A DNA stretch of 34,094 nucleotides from a virus. The DNA is taken from the IMG/VR virus record IMGVR_UViG_3300017772_000053, positions 1 through 34,094 of that record, one strand, 5' to 3'. Positions 1 through 6,105 of this stretch are shown here, piece after piece (position 1 is the first letter of the stretch; each line of letters opens with the position of its first letter). The notes beneath the pieces were generated by a model. It was not told the origin of the DNA and made no database searches. It worked only from the letters and a program-made list of their open reading frames with translations. The position numbers and the translations under genes were made by a program.

Positions 1-662
1 AAGTATCTATTTTTGATCCTGCTTTATGCGAAATTTTATATACTTGGTTCGTTGATAAAGGCGGAAGTATATTAGACCCTTTTTCAGGCGGTAGTGTTAG
101 GGGTATTGTAGCCCATTATTTAGGTTGGAAGTATGTCGGTATTGATGTAAGGAAAAGCCAAATAACAAGTAATAAGATTCAAGGGGAAAAGATTTTAGAT
201 AAAGATAATCAGCCTAAATGGATATTTGGCGATTCAAATAAGATTTTAGATACTATGATAGACGGCAAGGAAGCAAATCAATTAGAAGAATTTGATTTTG
301 TTTTTAGTTGTCCGCCTTATGGTAATTTAGAAATATACTCCGACCAACCTGACGACATTTCAACGCTTGATTATCCTGCCTTTTTGGAAGTGTACGAATC
401 AATCATAGCCAAAAGTTGTAAGTTATTAAAGCAAGGGGCTTTAGCTTGTTTTGTCGTTGGGGAATTTAGAGATAAAAGAGGTAATTATGTCGGTTTTGTT
501 CCAGATACTATTAGGGCATTTACTAAATGCGGAATGAAATACTATAACGAAGCTATTTTATTAAATGCAATTGGTTCGGCTAGTGTTAGGGCTAATACTA
601 ATATGAAAAATAAAAAGCTAGTTAAAGTACATCAAAACATTTTAGTATTTAAGAAAGCATGA
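1..662 (+). CDS. DNA methyltransferase (N4/N6 amino-type), 5' end outside window
   Basis: The frame is open from base 3, without a start, to the TGA at 660-662, so the gene begins left of the window; the ATG at 255 is internal. It carries an AdoMet-binding motif (LDPFSGGSVRG, about residues 24-34 of the visible part) followed by a catalytic SCPPYGN motif at about 104-110, the DPPY-type motif of amino-methyltransferases of DNA. Motif I preceding motif IV argues for the gamma/alpha-like order rather than beta. Such phage enzymes probably modify adenine or N4-cytosine in phage DNA to evade restriction; the target site cannot be read. The stop overlaps the next start (ATGA), so the two genes are translationally coupled. 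Joining the window end to its start would put a TAA in this frame, so the window is not a closed circle. Confidence 0.85.
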   Translation, partial: VSIFDPALCEILYTWFVDKGGSILDPFSGGSVRGIVAHYLGWKYVGIDVRKSQITSNKIQGEKILDKDNQPKWIFGDSNKILDTMIDGKEANQLEEFDFVFSCPPYGNLEIYSDQPDDISTLDYPAFLEVYESIIAKSCKLLKQGALACFVVGEFRDKRGNYVGFVPDTIRAFTKCGMKYYNEAILLNAIGSASVRANTNMKNKKLVKVHQNILVFKKA

Positions 663-862
663 CAATAAAAAAAGATTTATATATTTATAGGGTTCTTTAT
701 GGAACTAAACGAATTAAAAAGATTAGTTTAAATAAATTATTAAATCATTTAAATTTAGAAGTATTTACTAAAAGATTTTTTGTAAATAAGGAAGATGCAA
801 TTAAATTTATAAAAGAAAATGAACAAGAAAATAGAAAAGAAAAAAAATATAGAAAACCTTAA
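659..862 (+). CDS. Small basic hypothetical protein
   Basis: This 67-residue lysine-rich protein starts with an ATG overlapping the stop of the methyltransferase (ATGA), a typical coupled phage gene pair. The C-terminal third is highly charged (many K, E and N). No domain is recognised and no membrane segment is seen. The middle (FTKRFFVNKEDAIKFIKE) looks like a short strand plus helix, reminiscent of small DNA- or protein-binding early proteins, but that is only an impression. A second frame (819-965) overlaps its 3' end and is not called. Confidence 0.55.
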   Translation: MTIKKDLYIYRVLYGTKRIKKISLNKLLNHLNLEVFTKRFFVNKEDAIKFIKENEQENRKEKKYRKP

Positions 863-946
863 AAGATTAACTTTACTTAATATTTTATCTTCTAAAGGGG
901 TTGTTTATAGATATTACAAATTTAATTATAAAAAAGGGAATCAATC

Positions 947-1009
947 ATGCTTGAAACTATCATAGCCGTAGAAATCGCTTTATGGATTTTCTACTTATCA
1001 ACTAATTAA
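947..1009 (+). CDS. 20-residue single-pass membrane peptide
   Basis: ATG at 947 follows a purine-rich Shine-Dalgarno-like stretch (AAAAAAGGGA, about 930-939) at good spacing. The peptide MLETIIAVEIALWIFYLSTN is almost wholly hydrophobic after one acidic residue, as expected for a single membrane-spanning helix. Its TAA overlaps the stop codon of the convergent minus-strand gene ending at 1006. Function unknown. It is shorter than most gene callers accept, so confidence rests on the ribosome site and composition only. Confidence 0.4.
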   Translation: MLETIIAVEIALWIFYLSTN

Positions 1010-1488
1010 ATATCATTAATATTATATAAATCTTTAATTGGAATACTCCAACATTTAGGTCTATCTAAACCGAAGTCGGTTAAATATTTATCTTCTAATT
1101 TAGTTATAAATGGAAACCAACCATGAATCGTATAACTATGGTTGCCATCAAAAGTTACTAAAACATATTTAGCTTTTTTTTCGCTAGGTCTAATTATTAA
1201 AGTATTGTTATTTTTTCTTTCTTGGGTTCTTATTTCTATATCTTTACCAACATCAGCTTTATCGTATCGGCTATAAGTATCGGTATAACTACCATTAAAA
1301 AAAACATTTTTAGCTTTACAATAAGCAACTTCGCCCATAGCCCCTAAAATTCCTAAAGATAATGTTTTTTGTTCCGAACCTTTATAACCATGTCCGAACT
1401 TCTTTTTCATTTTAATATTTTCAATGTATCTTTTATTGGCTACTTGCGAAGCCATCTCTATTTCGTATGGTTCTAATTGAACAATCAA
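1006..1488 (-). CDS. Restriction-endonuclease-fold-like phage protein
   Basis: The 160-residue product starts at a TTG whose codon overlaps the TGA of the upstream MT-A70 gene; the next in-frame ATG, at 1455, would remove the conserved-looking LEPYEIEMASQVANKR start. The core has GAMGEVAYCKA (E53), then KADVGKDIEIRT (D79, E85, R87), a pattern like the PD-(D/E)XK nuclease core (acidic helix residue, D, then E-x-K), with arginine where lysine is usual. Phage proteins with a similar GE-ADVG-VRT pattern and a later VLVT...HGW stretch are common but uncharacterised. It is co-transcribed with the methyltransferase, suggesting a modification-linked role. Nuclease activity is inference; the K-to-R change could mean an inactive or altered site. 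Confidence 0.7.
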   Translation of the reverse strand: MIVQLEPYEIEMASQVANKRYIENIKMKKKFGHGYKGSEQKTLSLGILGAMGEVAYCKAKNVFFNGSYTDTYSRYDKADVGKDIEIRTQERKNNNTLIIRPSEKKAKYVLVTFDGNHSYTIHGWFPFITKLEDKYLTDFGLDRPKCWSIPIKDLYNINDI

Positions 1489-2042
1489 ACTTCGTCACCC
1501 CAACAATCCCAACCTTTTACCTTTTGCCTAGCAAATAGTTCAATTCTAGGTAAATCTCCGCAAAGATTAACTATATTAGTTCTAACAATATCAGGTTTTC
1601 TTGAATGTTCTCTACGGCTATCAACAATTAATTGTTTAACATTCTTATAAAATCTTTTAGGTTTGCCTTTTGTAGCTAACAAACACATCTCAGGGTTACT
1701 TCTTGTCCAATAACCTAAACCCATAAAAAAATTATCGTTTGTTTTATTTTTCTTCGCCCATGTAAAGGCTACTGTTTTGTATTTGAATCCCCATTTTTTA
1801 AGTAACTTAAAAGATTTTTCCAAGAAAGGGTCAGTAACCCACATAAACAAACAACAATCCACATCAGCAATATCATTGATATTAAGAACCAATAAATCGC
1901 CAAATTCCATGCAAGAATAATGTTTGGTAGCATTACGGTCTTCACCTTTTTTAGAATAACTTTTAAAATACCAAGCTGGATCTGCATAAATTATTTTATA
2001 CTTCTTCGAATCGTTTAATATCGGTTTTGACTGTTTTTTCAT
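1485..2042 (-). CDS. MT-A70 family adenine-N6 methyltransferase
   Basis: The 185-residue product matches MT-A70-type enzymes, which transfer methyl from AdoMet to adenine N6, in phages usually on DNA. It has YADPAW (DPPW-type catalytic motif, residues 21-24), then a typical FMWVTDPFL stretch, a GLGYWTRSNPEMCLLATKG segment and the C-terminal pair RREHSRKP and PRIELFARQ. I chose the ATG at 2042 because GAGGAG lies 7 bases upstream (2050-2055); a start at 2078 lacks such a site and would lengthen the overlap with the preceding gene. The gene overlaps the zinc-ribbon gene upstream by 47 bases and its stop overlaps the start of the nuclease-like gene. It runs against the surrounding plus-strand genes. 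The motif is DPAW rather than DPPW, a known kind of variation. Confidence 0.93.
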   Translation of the reverse strand: MKKQSKPILNDSKKYKIIYADPAWYFKSYSKKGEDRNATKHYSCMEFGDLLVLNINDIADVDCCLFMWVTDPFLEKSFKLLKKWGFKYKTVAFTWAKKNKTNDNFFMGLGYWTRSNPEMCLLATKGKPKRFYKNVKQLIVDSRREHSRKPDIVRTNIVNLCGDLPRIELFARQKVKGWDCWGDEV

Positions 2043-2211
2043 TTTCAAGCTCCTCTTGTTCTTTTTTTTGTTTTTCATATTTGTTTAATGTAGTTCCTGT
2101 ATTAGAAAATTTTTTCCACCAACATTCAGCGCAATAATCTTTATTATTTTCAACAACATCAGCTTTGTTATCGCAATCACAACAGGTTCTCATATCTCCG
2201 TAAATGTTCAT
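1996..2211 (-). CDS. Small zinc-ribbon-like protein
   Basis: The 71-residue product has two cysteine pairs, CCDCDNKAD and YCAECW (residues 10-31), spaced as in a zinc ribbon or treble clef, followed by a charged, probably helical tail rich in K and E. AAAGGGA precedes the ATG at 2211. It leads the three-gene minus-strand unit and overlaps the methyltransferase start by 47 bases. A role as DNA-binding partner or regulator of that unit is plausible but unproven. Confidence 0.65.
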   Translation of the reverse strand: MNIYGDMRTCCDCDNKADVVENNKDYCAECWWKKFSNTGTTLNKYEKQKKEQEELENEKTVKTDIKRFEEV

Positions 2212-2323
2212 TATTCCCTTTAAAAACGAATCGTTTTATCATTCTTAAAATTACATTAATTATTTTTTTATTTCAAATTATTTGTATTGCTTTTAATCAA
2301 TTTTTGTATAAAGATTCGAATCA
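2212..2323 (+). promoter_or_regulatory. Divergent control region with two CGAATC palindromes
   Basis: This 112-base AT-rich gap separates the minus-strand methyltransferase unit from the plus-strand gene at 2324. It holds AAAACGA-A-TCGTTTT (2223-2237, 7-base arms around one base) and a perfect GATTCGAATC palindrome (2313-2322) ending one base before the ATG at 2324. A TATAAA at 2307-2312 could be a -10 box for the plus strand; transcription would then start close to the ATG, fitting the absence of a Shine-Dalgarno. Both palindromes share CGAATC. Operator function for the phage XRE or LexA-like protein is inference. Confidence 0.5.
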
Positions 2324-2581
2324 ATGCTAATAAAGATTGGGAAACAATGGAAACATAGAAAGAATGGGGGTTGCTTTACTGCTGATCATCTTTCTCCCTC
2401 TCAATTAACTAAAAGTCCAGACCAATGGTTTTATGACTATTGCGTTCTTGATGAAAAGGATAGGCGTAAGCGACCCCCTAATATGAAAATGATATTTGGC
2501 GGAATTATAGGAAAGGCTCTACAAGATATAATTGTCCACAAATTAACTATTAAAGAAGTTATGAATGGAAAAAAAACATGA
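2324..2581 (+). CDS. N-terminal fragment of a PD-(D/E)XK exonuclease
   Basis: The 85-residue product resembles the N-terminus of RecB/Cas4-like PD-(D/E)XK nucleases: HLSPSQLTKSPDQWFYDYC (the conserved 'LS.S.l..f..Cp' opening) followed by IFGGIIGKALQDIIVH, equivalent to the G-x-x-(H/E) helix. It stops at KKT before any D/ExK core. The missing core (D71, E79-x-K81, Q114 and Y118) is found in the separate frame 5205-5837, which lacks this N-terminus. Translation has no clear Shine-Dalgarno. The stop overlaps the next ATG (ATGA), so it is part of a working operon rather than obvious debris. Either half of a two-part enzyme or a relic left by insertion of the genes between. Confidence 0.65.
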   Translation: MLIKIGKQWKHRKNGGCFTADHLSPSQLTKSPDQWFYDYCVLDEKDRRKRPPNMKMIFGGIIGKALQDIIVHKLTIKEVMNGKKT

Positions 2582-2826
2582 TAGAAAAATTAGCAAGTAT
2601 GCAAACACAAATAAGAAACCAAGAAAAAACTATCAAAACACAAGACCAAAAGATAAGAGAAAGAGATGAAGAAATATTAAATTTAAAAAAAGAATTACAA
2701 AATCAAGAAAGAACAAAAGCTAAAAACCAAAGTTATTTAGAATTAAAAGTACAAAAAGAAGTTGACCAAATAAATGAAAACAAAAAAAGACAAAGGAAAG
2801 GGAAACATGACAACCAAACAAAGTAA
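2578..2826 (+). CDS. Coiled-coil protein
   Basis: The 82-residue product is almost entirely predicted-looking coiled coil with heptad-like spacing (LASMQTQI, EEILNLKKELQ) and many K, E, Q and N; no cysteines, no membrane segment. Its ATG overlaps the preceding stop and its 3' end overlaps the start of the annealing protein by 20 bases, so it belongs to the same unit. A role as oligomerisation or accessory factor for the recombination proteins is a guess from position only. Confidence 0.65.
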   Translation: MIEKLASMQTQIRNQEKTIKTQDQKIRERDEEILNLKKELQNQERTKAKNQSYLELKVQKEVDQINENKKRQRKGKHDNQTK

Positions 2827-3397
2827 AGAAGAAGATAAAAGTAAGGGTTCTTTTAAAGATAGAAGAAAAGAATGTATTGAAAAGTTAGATAGCGAAGTTA
2901 AGAAATTAGATTTTAAAGGTAAAAATTATCTTACAGTTGCTAGACGACATAATCATTTATTAAAATTTTTTCCAGAATCTAAAATTGACGAACAAGTTAT
3001 ATTTCAAGACGATACTAAAGTTATTTGTAAAAGTACGCTTTATATTGGCGATACACCTTATAGTGTTGGTCATGCCGAAGAAAGAAGAGACTCTAGTTTT
3101 GTTAATAAAACTTCCGCTTTAGAAAACGCAGCAACTTCAAGTTTAGGAAGATGTTTAGCAAGTTTTGGATTACATGGTACGGAATTTGCTTCTGCCGATG
3201 AATTGGCAAATGCTTTAACACAACAAAAAGGAAACAACCAAGATTCAATTGAAAAAGAAATAGAAAAACAAGGTACGGAAACTAAATTAAATACTTTGTA
3301 TTCTAATTGGATAACTAAAAACGAAAAAATAGAAGAACTATTTAAAACTAAACAAGAAAGCATAAAAACCAACGGAGGAACAAATGCAAAATGGTAA
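2807..3397 (+). CDS. Putative single-strand DNA annealing protein (ERF/Rad52-like)
   Basis: The 196-residue product contains the stretch SALENAATSSLGRCLASFG followed by EFASADELANAL (about residues 105-145), a signature shared by phage single-strand annealing or ERF-like proteins (the 'EnAETSAiGRALa...iASadE' pattern). Such proteins pair complementary single strands during phage recombination and replication. The start at 2807 is preferred to 2774 because AAGGAAAGGG lies just upstream. It overlaps the following SSB-like gene by 14 bases, a natural partner, and lies within the span between the two nuclease halves, the usual third member of such modules. The N-terminal 25 and C-terminal 45 residues are charged and low in complexity. 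Family assignment is by motif memory and could be refined by profile search. Confidence 0.7.
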   Translation: MTTKQSKEEDKSKGSFKDRRKECIEKLDSEVKKLDFKGKNYLTVARRHNHLLKFFPESKIDEQVIFQDDTKVICKSTLYIGDTPYSVGHAEERRDSSFVNKTSALENAATSSLGRCLASFGLHGTEFASADELANALTQQKGNNQDSIEKEIEKQGTETKLNTLYSNWITKNEKIEELFKTKQESIKTNGGTNAKW

Positions 3398-3761
3398 ATC
3401 TAAAGACTGGGTATTATTCCCATACGATGCAAGTAACGAAAAAGCTATTAAGATTGATTTTTCAGGAAATACTTTATTAGCTAATGGCGAAAAAGGAACT
3501 TTATTAGGTTCTAAAGGTACTTCAAAAGACGGCAATACTAAATTTATAAGAATATTCGCCCAAGTAGGAGTATTGTTTAAAGGAGATGACAATAAATTTA
3601 CTGGAAATATAAACGCTCCAGAAATTGGTTCGTCTAAAAAGAACTTAATAGGTTGGCTTAACGATAAATCCGAAAAGCCCAATATTGCAGGTTATCAAAA
3701 TGATCCGCAAGATAAACCACAACAAGAACAACAACCGAAAGATGATGCTTTGTCGTTTTAA
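3384..3761 (+). CDS. Single-stranded DNA-binding protein (SSB-like)
   Basis: The 125-residue product has a beta-rich first 95 residues, a glutamine/proline-rich linker and the C-terminus PKDDALSF. An acidic tip ending in a hydrophobic-Phe pair after a disordered linker is the hallmark of SSB proteins (bacterial form DDDIPF), which use it to recruit partners. GGAGG lies 6 bases before the ATG, so it is strongly translated, and it directly follows the annealing protein. The OB-fold itself is not obvious by eye; the call rests on the tail, size and neighbours. Confidence 0.7.
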   Translation: MQNGKSKDWVLFPYDASNEKAIKIDFSGNTLLANGEKGTLLGSKGTSKDGNTKFIRIFAQVGVLFKGDDNKFTGNINAPEIGSSKKNLIGWLNDKSEKPNIAGYQNDPQDKPQQEQQPKDDALSF

Positions 3762-4028
3762 GTGAAAGTATTCTTTTTAATTTTATATATAGTTAATGGT
3801 TCAAGTTCCGTTAGTTATGTAAAAATTCCTTTTGCTTATTCGTTAATACCGATTACTTGCGAAGAAGTTTTTTACGATAAAGTTAAATTTACTTTTATAG
3901 AAAATGATGGCTATTATGGATTTTATAAAGATAAAATTGTTTATGCTCATACTTGTATTGATGAACATGGAAATTACTATAATGGCTATGAAGAAAAATT
4001 AGATTGGGAATTAGGCTATGGCAAATAA
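3762..4028 (+). CDS. Hypothetical protein with hydrophobic N-terminus
   Basis: The 88-residue product starts at a GTG immediately after the SSB stop (TAAGTG). The first 17 residues (MKVFFLILYIVNGSSSV) look like a signal peptide or membrane anchor; the remainder is rich in Tyr, Asp and Glu with two cysteines (TCEEV and HTCIDE) that could form a disulfide outside the cytoplasm. No ribosome site is visible, so coupling to the SSB gene is assumed. No family recognised. It overlaps the next gene by 11 bases. Confidence 0.5.
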   Translation: MKVFFLILYIVNGSSSVSYVKIPFAYSLIPITCEEVFYDKVKFTFIENDGYYGFYKDKIVYAHTCIDEHGNYYNGYEEKLDWELGYGK

Positions 4029-4329
4029 TGTAAAAGATATAAACCAAATAACTAAAGAATTAGAAAAACTTTTAAAACAAAAAGAGGAACAATACGGAAG
4101 TTTTGATGTTACAAGCTATTCTTTTAAAGGTGTTTTGGAAAGTATTTTATCGGCTTATAATGGTAGAGTTGTAGTTTGTCCGCCTAATATCTTTGGAGTT
4201 TGTATGATCTTTGTAAAGTTATGGCGTTCAATAACGAATCAAAAATATAAAAAAGATACTTATGATGATATTAGCGGATATAACGAATTAAATAGAAACC
4301 TTAAAATGAAAGAAAACAATGGGAAATAA
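4018..4329 (+). CDS. DUF6378/MazG-like all-alpha protein
   Basis: The 103-residue product has EEQYGSFD at about residues 23-30, a middle helix with KLWRSITN, and a C-terminal DTYDDISGYNEL. These correspond to the 'YG.F', 'K..R..n' and 'DsW.DIaGY' blocks of a small alpha-helical family common in phages and related to MazG-like NTP pyrophosphohydrolases. Members may hydrolyse nucleotides or only keep the fold; the usual metal-binding E-x-x-E-D pattern is not evident here, so activity is uncertain. It overlaps its neighbours by 11 bases on each side. Confidence 0.6.
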   Translation: MANNVKDINQITKELEKLLKQKEEQYGSFDVTSYSFKGVLESILSAYNGRVVVCPPNIFGVCMIFVKLWRSITNQKYKKDTYDDISGYNELNRNLKMKENNGK

Positions 4330-4540
4330 AGTACCAATGACTCCAGTTATGTTAAGACTATTGAATTTTATTAAAAAATATGCCAAAAAGAACAAATATT
4401 ATCCAACTTATCAAGAAATGGCTGATGGGTTAAATTATAAAAGTAAAAATTCGGTAACAGTCATTATCAATAAATTGGAAGCAAGAAACGATATAAAAAA
4501 GATAAAAGGTTACAGGAGGAATATAGAACTTAATGTTTAA
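4319..4540 (+). CDS. Stand-alone LexA-type winged-helix DNA-binding protein
   Basis: The whole 73-residue product aligns with the DNA-binding domain of LexA: TPVMLRLLNFIKKY at the start, YYPTYQEMADGLNYKS (the 'GyPPT.rEIa..lG..S' helix-turn-helix), then VTVIINKLEARNDIKKIKG and RRNIEL. The C-terminal autoprotease of LexA is absent, so it cannot be inactivated by RecA-driven self-cleavage. It may regulate phage promoters or compete at host SOS sites; the sequence does not say which. It lies upstream of the XRE-type gene, so two regulators occur within 1 kb. Confidence 0.75.
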   Translation: MGNKVPMTPVMLRLLNFIKKYAKKNKYYPTYQEMADGLNYKSKNSVTVIINKLEARNDIKKIKGYRRNIELNV

Positions 4541-4796
4541 AGTAGAAAAAAATTCACTCCAAGAATTAGTCGTAAATTTTAAAGAATTTTTTGTCGGAGC
4601 TACAATAGAAGAAGCAACAAAGAAAGCTCATGAACAAGAAAAACCTCAAGATGACGCAACTATAACAATAACTGACAGGCGTTTTCTTGGGTCTAATATA
4701 AAAATAGTCAGTGATAAAAAAGATGGCGATACTAGACCCCAAACAAATCAGGGATCTGAAAGTGAAGCAGGGAAAATGGGTACAAAGAATGAATAA
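4533..4796 (+). CDS. Hypothetical acidic early protein
   Basis: The 87-residue product is not recognised. The first 45 residues look helical (NSLQELVVNFKEFF, EEATKKAHEQ); the last 30 are polar and probably disordered. AGGAGGA is present at 4514-4520 but 12 bases from the ATG, which is long. Its last 74 bases overlap the frame at 4723-4893 in another phase, so one of the two 3' portions may not be real. Confidence 0.5.
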   Translation: MFKVEKNSLQELVVNFKEFFVGATIEEATKKAHEQEKPQDDATITITDRRFLGSNIKIVSDKKDGDTRPQTNQGSESEAGKMGTKNE

Positions 4797-4893
4797 ACAC
4801 AAACAAATGATTCGTTCTTACCAAAATAAATTACCTATTATTTCACAAAAGATTTTAGATTTGGAACAAAAACAAGAAAGTATTATTACTTAA
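4723..4893 (+). CDS. Small helical hypothetical protein
   Basis: The 56-residue product from ATG 4723 (a GTG at 4711 would add four residues) is basic and helical (QIRDLKVKQGKWVQR, then QKILDLEQKQESI). A shorter start at ATG 4789 would nearly abolish the overlap with the upstream gene. No family recognised. The 64 bases after it hold TTGTACAA (a palindrome) and lead into the AAAGGAAAC ribosome site of the XRE gene. Confidence 0.4.
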   Translation: MAILDPKQIRDLKVKQGKWVQRMNKHKQMIRSYQNKLPIISQKILDLEQKQESIIT

Positions 4894-4957
4894 TTTACTT
4901 TCTACCGCTAAAGTTGTACAAGGGATAAGGGGATTCTACGCTCAAAAGAAAGGAAAC

Positions 4958-5227
4958 ATGATAATAATAGATAAAGAACAATTAACACTTGACGAAAAAG
5001 ATTTTAATACAAAGTTAGGTAAAGCATTAAAAAATTTAAGAACTATAAGAAAGAAAACTCAAACACAAGTTGCCAGACAAATAGGGGTAACATTCCAGCA
5101 AATACAAAAATACGAAAAAGGTGCAAACGCTATTAGCGAATTTAAAGCTAGAAGAATTTGTACTTATTTAGGTAAAGATTATAATTTATTACAGGAGGAG
5201 TTTAATGTTTGTACCAGTTCAAGATAG
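4958..5227 (+). CDS. XRE/Cro-CI family helix-turn-helix regulator
   Basis: The 89-residue product contains a full HTH_3 domain at about residues 18-72: LGKALKNLRTIRKKTQTQVA, then GVTFQQIQKYEKGAN, then ARRICTYLG. The recognition helix is GVTFQQIQKYE. There is no C-terminal oligomerisation or protease domain, so it is Cro-sized. AGAAAGGAAAC gives a good ribosome site. It probably controls the switch between transcription units; the short palindromes at 2223-2237 and 2313-2322 are candidate operators. Its 3' end overlaps the nuclease half by 23 bases. Confidence 0.87.
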   Translation: MIIIDKEQLTLDEKDFNTKLGKALKNLRTIRKKTQTQVARQIGVTFQQIQKYEKGANAISEFKARRICTYLGKDYNLLQEEFNVCTSSR

Positions 5228-5837
5228 AATAGATAAATTAATTCCAGACCCAATTGAAATAGATACATTTAATTATTTATCTAGTATTGCCGAAAAATTT
5301 ATTATTAATGGACATGAAGCTCACAAAACAATTCCAGGTTTTGATAAATGCAAACCAGAAATAGAAACCTATAAAGTTTTTGATGGTATAGAAATTCCTG
5401 TTCATGGTTACGCAGATTTTAAAGGTGGCGTTATAATAGAAGATAAATGTAAATTTCCAAGAAGAGGTAAGATTAAAAAAGACGGAACTAGATCATGGTC
5501 AACTTCTAAACTACCTGATTCGATAATGCCAGATCACTTAATACAAACGGATTTTTACCATTATGCAACCGAACTACCTATTTATATTTGTTATATAAAT
5601 GAAGAAACCTTTAAAGTCTTTCATGCCGACAATTGCGAACAACTACAACCTGAAAGCATTAAATCAAGGCTATCACAATTTTTGCAAAGATGTAAAGTAA
5701 GACAAAACCTTTTAAGTGTAAGCCAAGATGTAAATATTATAAAAAACTATATCCAACCTGACTTTGAAAATTTTAAATGGAAAAATGAATTAGACCCAGA
5801 TTATTTAATCAAAGCTAGAAAGTTTTGGAGTAGCTAA
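5205..5837 (+). CDS. PD-(D/E)XK exonuclease, catalytic part
   Basis: The 210-residue product has the catalytic core HGYADFKGGVIIEDKC: D71, then E79-D80-K81 (E-x-K), followed by HLIQTDFYHYA, giving the Q114/Y118 motif of RecB/Cas4/lambda-exo-like nucleases. These digest duplex DNA ends to expose single strands for the annealing protein. The opening helices (VPVQDRIDKLI, FNYLSSIAEKFI, NGHEAH) fit the middle of such enzymes, while the usual first 80 residues are missing and occur instead at 2324-2581. AGGAGG lies 7 bases before the ATG, so the frame is independently and strongly translated. Whether the two pieces assemble in trans is unknown. Confidence 0.83.
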   Translation: MFVPVQDRIDKLIPDPIEIDTFNYLSSIAEKFIINGHEAHKTIPGFDKCKPEIETYKVFDGIEIPVHGYADFKGGVIIEDKCKFPRRGKIKKDGTRSWSTSKLPDSIMPDHLIQTDFYHYATELPIYICYINEETFKVFHADNCEQLQPESIKSRLSQFLQRCKVRQNLLSVSQDVNIIKNYIQPDFENFKWKNELDPDYLIKARKFWSS

Positions 5838-5945
5838 AAATCCCATCAGGAAATTATTGTCGCAGCAAATCTAGAGTACCCTAAAAATAGAATCGTCTAT
5901 TCTTTAATAAAACTTTTTTTTTCTAAAAATTTAAAAAACCTAATT

Positions 5946-5954
5946 TGATATAAT
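5946..5954 (+). promoter_or_regulatory. Extended -10 promoter
   Basis: TGATATAAT combines a perfect TATAAT (5949-5954) with an upstream TG at the extended -10 position (5946-5947). No good -35 box is seen, as is usual for this type. It lies in a 145-base non-coding stretch after the nuclease gene, 29 bases before the ATG of the next gene, whose ribosome site AAGGAGG is at 5972-5978. Upstream, AATAGA-ATCG-TCTATT (about 5886-5901) could be a weak hairpin ending the preceding unit. Confidence 0.6.
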
Positions 5955-5982
5955 AGGTTTATAAAAAAAATAAGGAGGGAAA

Positions 5983-6105
5983 ATGTGTAACGAATGGAAA
6001 CACCCAAGCTACTATAAAGAGTTAGCAAAGGTAAGAAAAGAGTTTGAAGAAGAAGAAAACTCTAAAACTAATAAAGAAGAAGAAAAGGGGGAAGAAGATG
6101 AATAA
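5983..6105 (+). CDS. 40-residue acidic mini-protein
   Basis: ATG 5983 has an excellent ribosome site (AAGGAGGG, 4-5 bases upstream) and follows the TATAAT promoter. The peptide begins MCNEWKHPSYYKELAKVRKE and ends in a run of Glu, Lys, Asn and Asp. Strong start signals and coupling to the next gene (8-base overlap) support it as real. No family recognised; the acidic tail might mimic DNA or contact a basic protein, but this is speculation. Confidence 0.65.
   Translation: MCNEWKHPSYYKELAKVRKEFEEEENSKTNKEEEKGEEDE

Noticed and set aside
819-965. 48-residue plus-strand frame overlapping the end of the 659-862 gene
   Set aside because: No good ribosome site, overlaps two better-supported frames, and its lysine-rich content is expected from AT-rich DNA.
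1769-1987. Minus-strand 72-residue frame
   Set aside because: Inside the MT-A70 gene in another phase; no start signals.
5886-5925. Terminator after the nuclease gene
   Set aside because: The AATAGA/TCTATT stem is short and the T-run starts too far downstream to be convincing.
6044-6097. Longer start of the 6098-6523 gene
   Set aside because: The extension is only lysine-rich shadow of the upstream mini-gene; ATG 6098 has the ribosome site.
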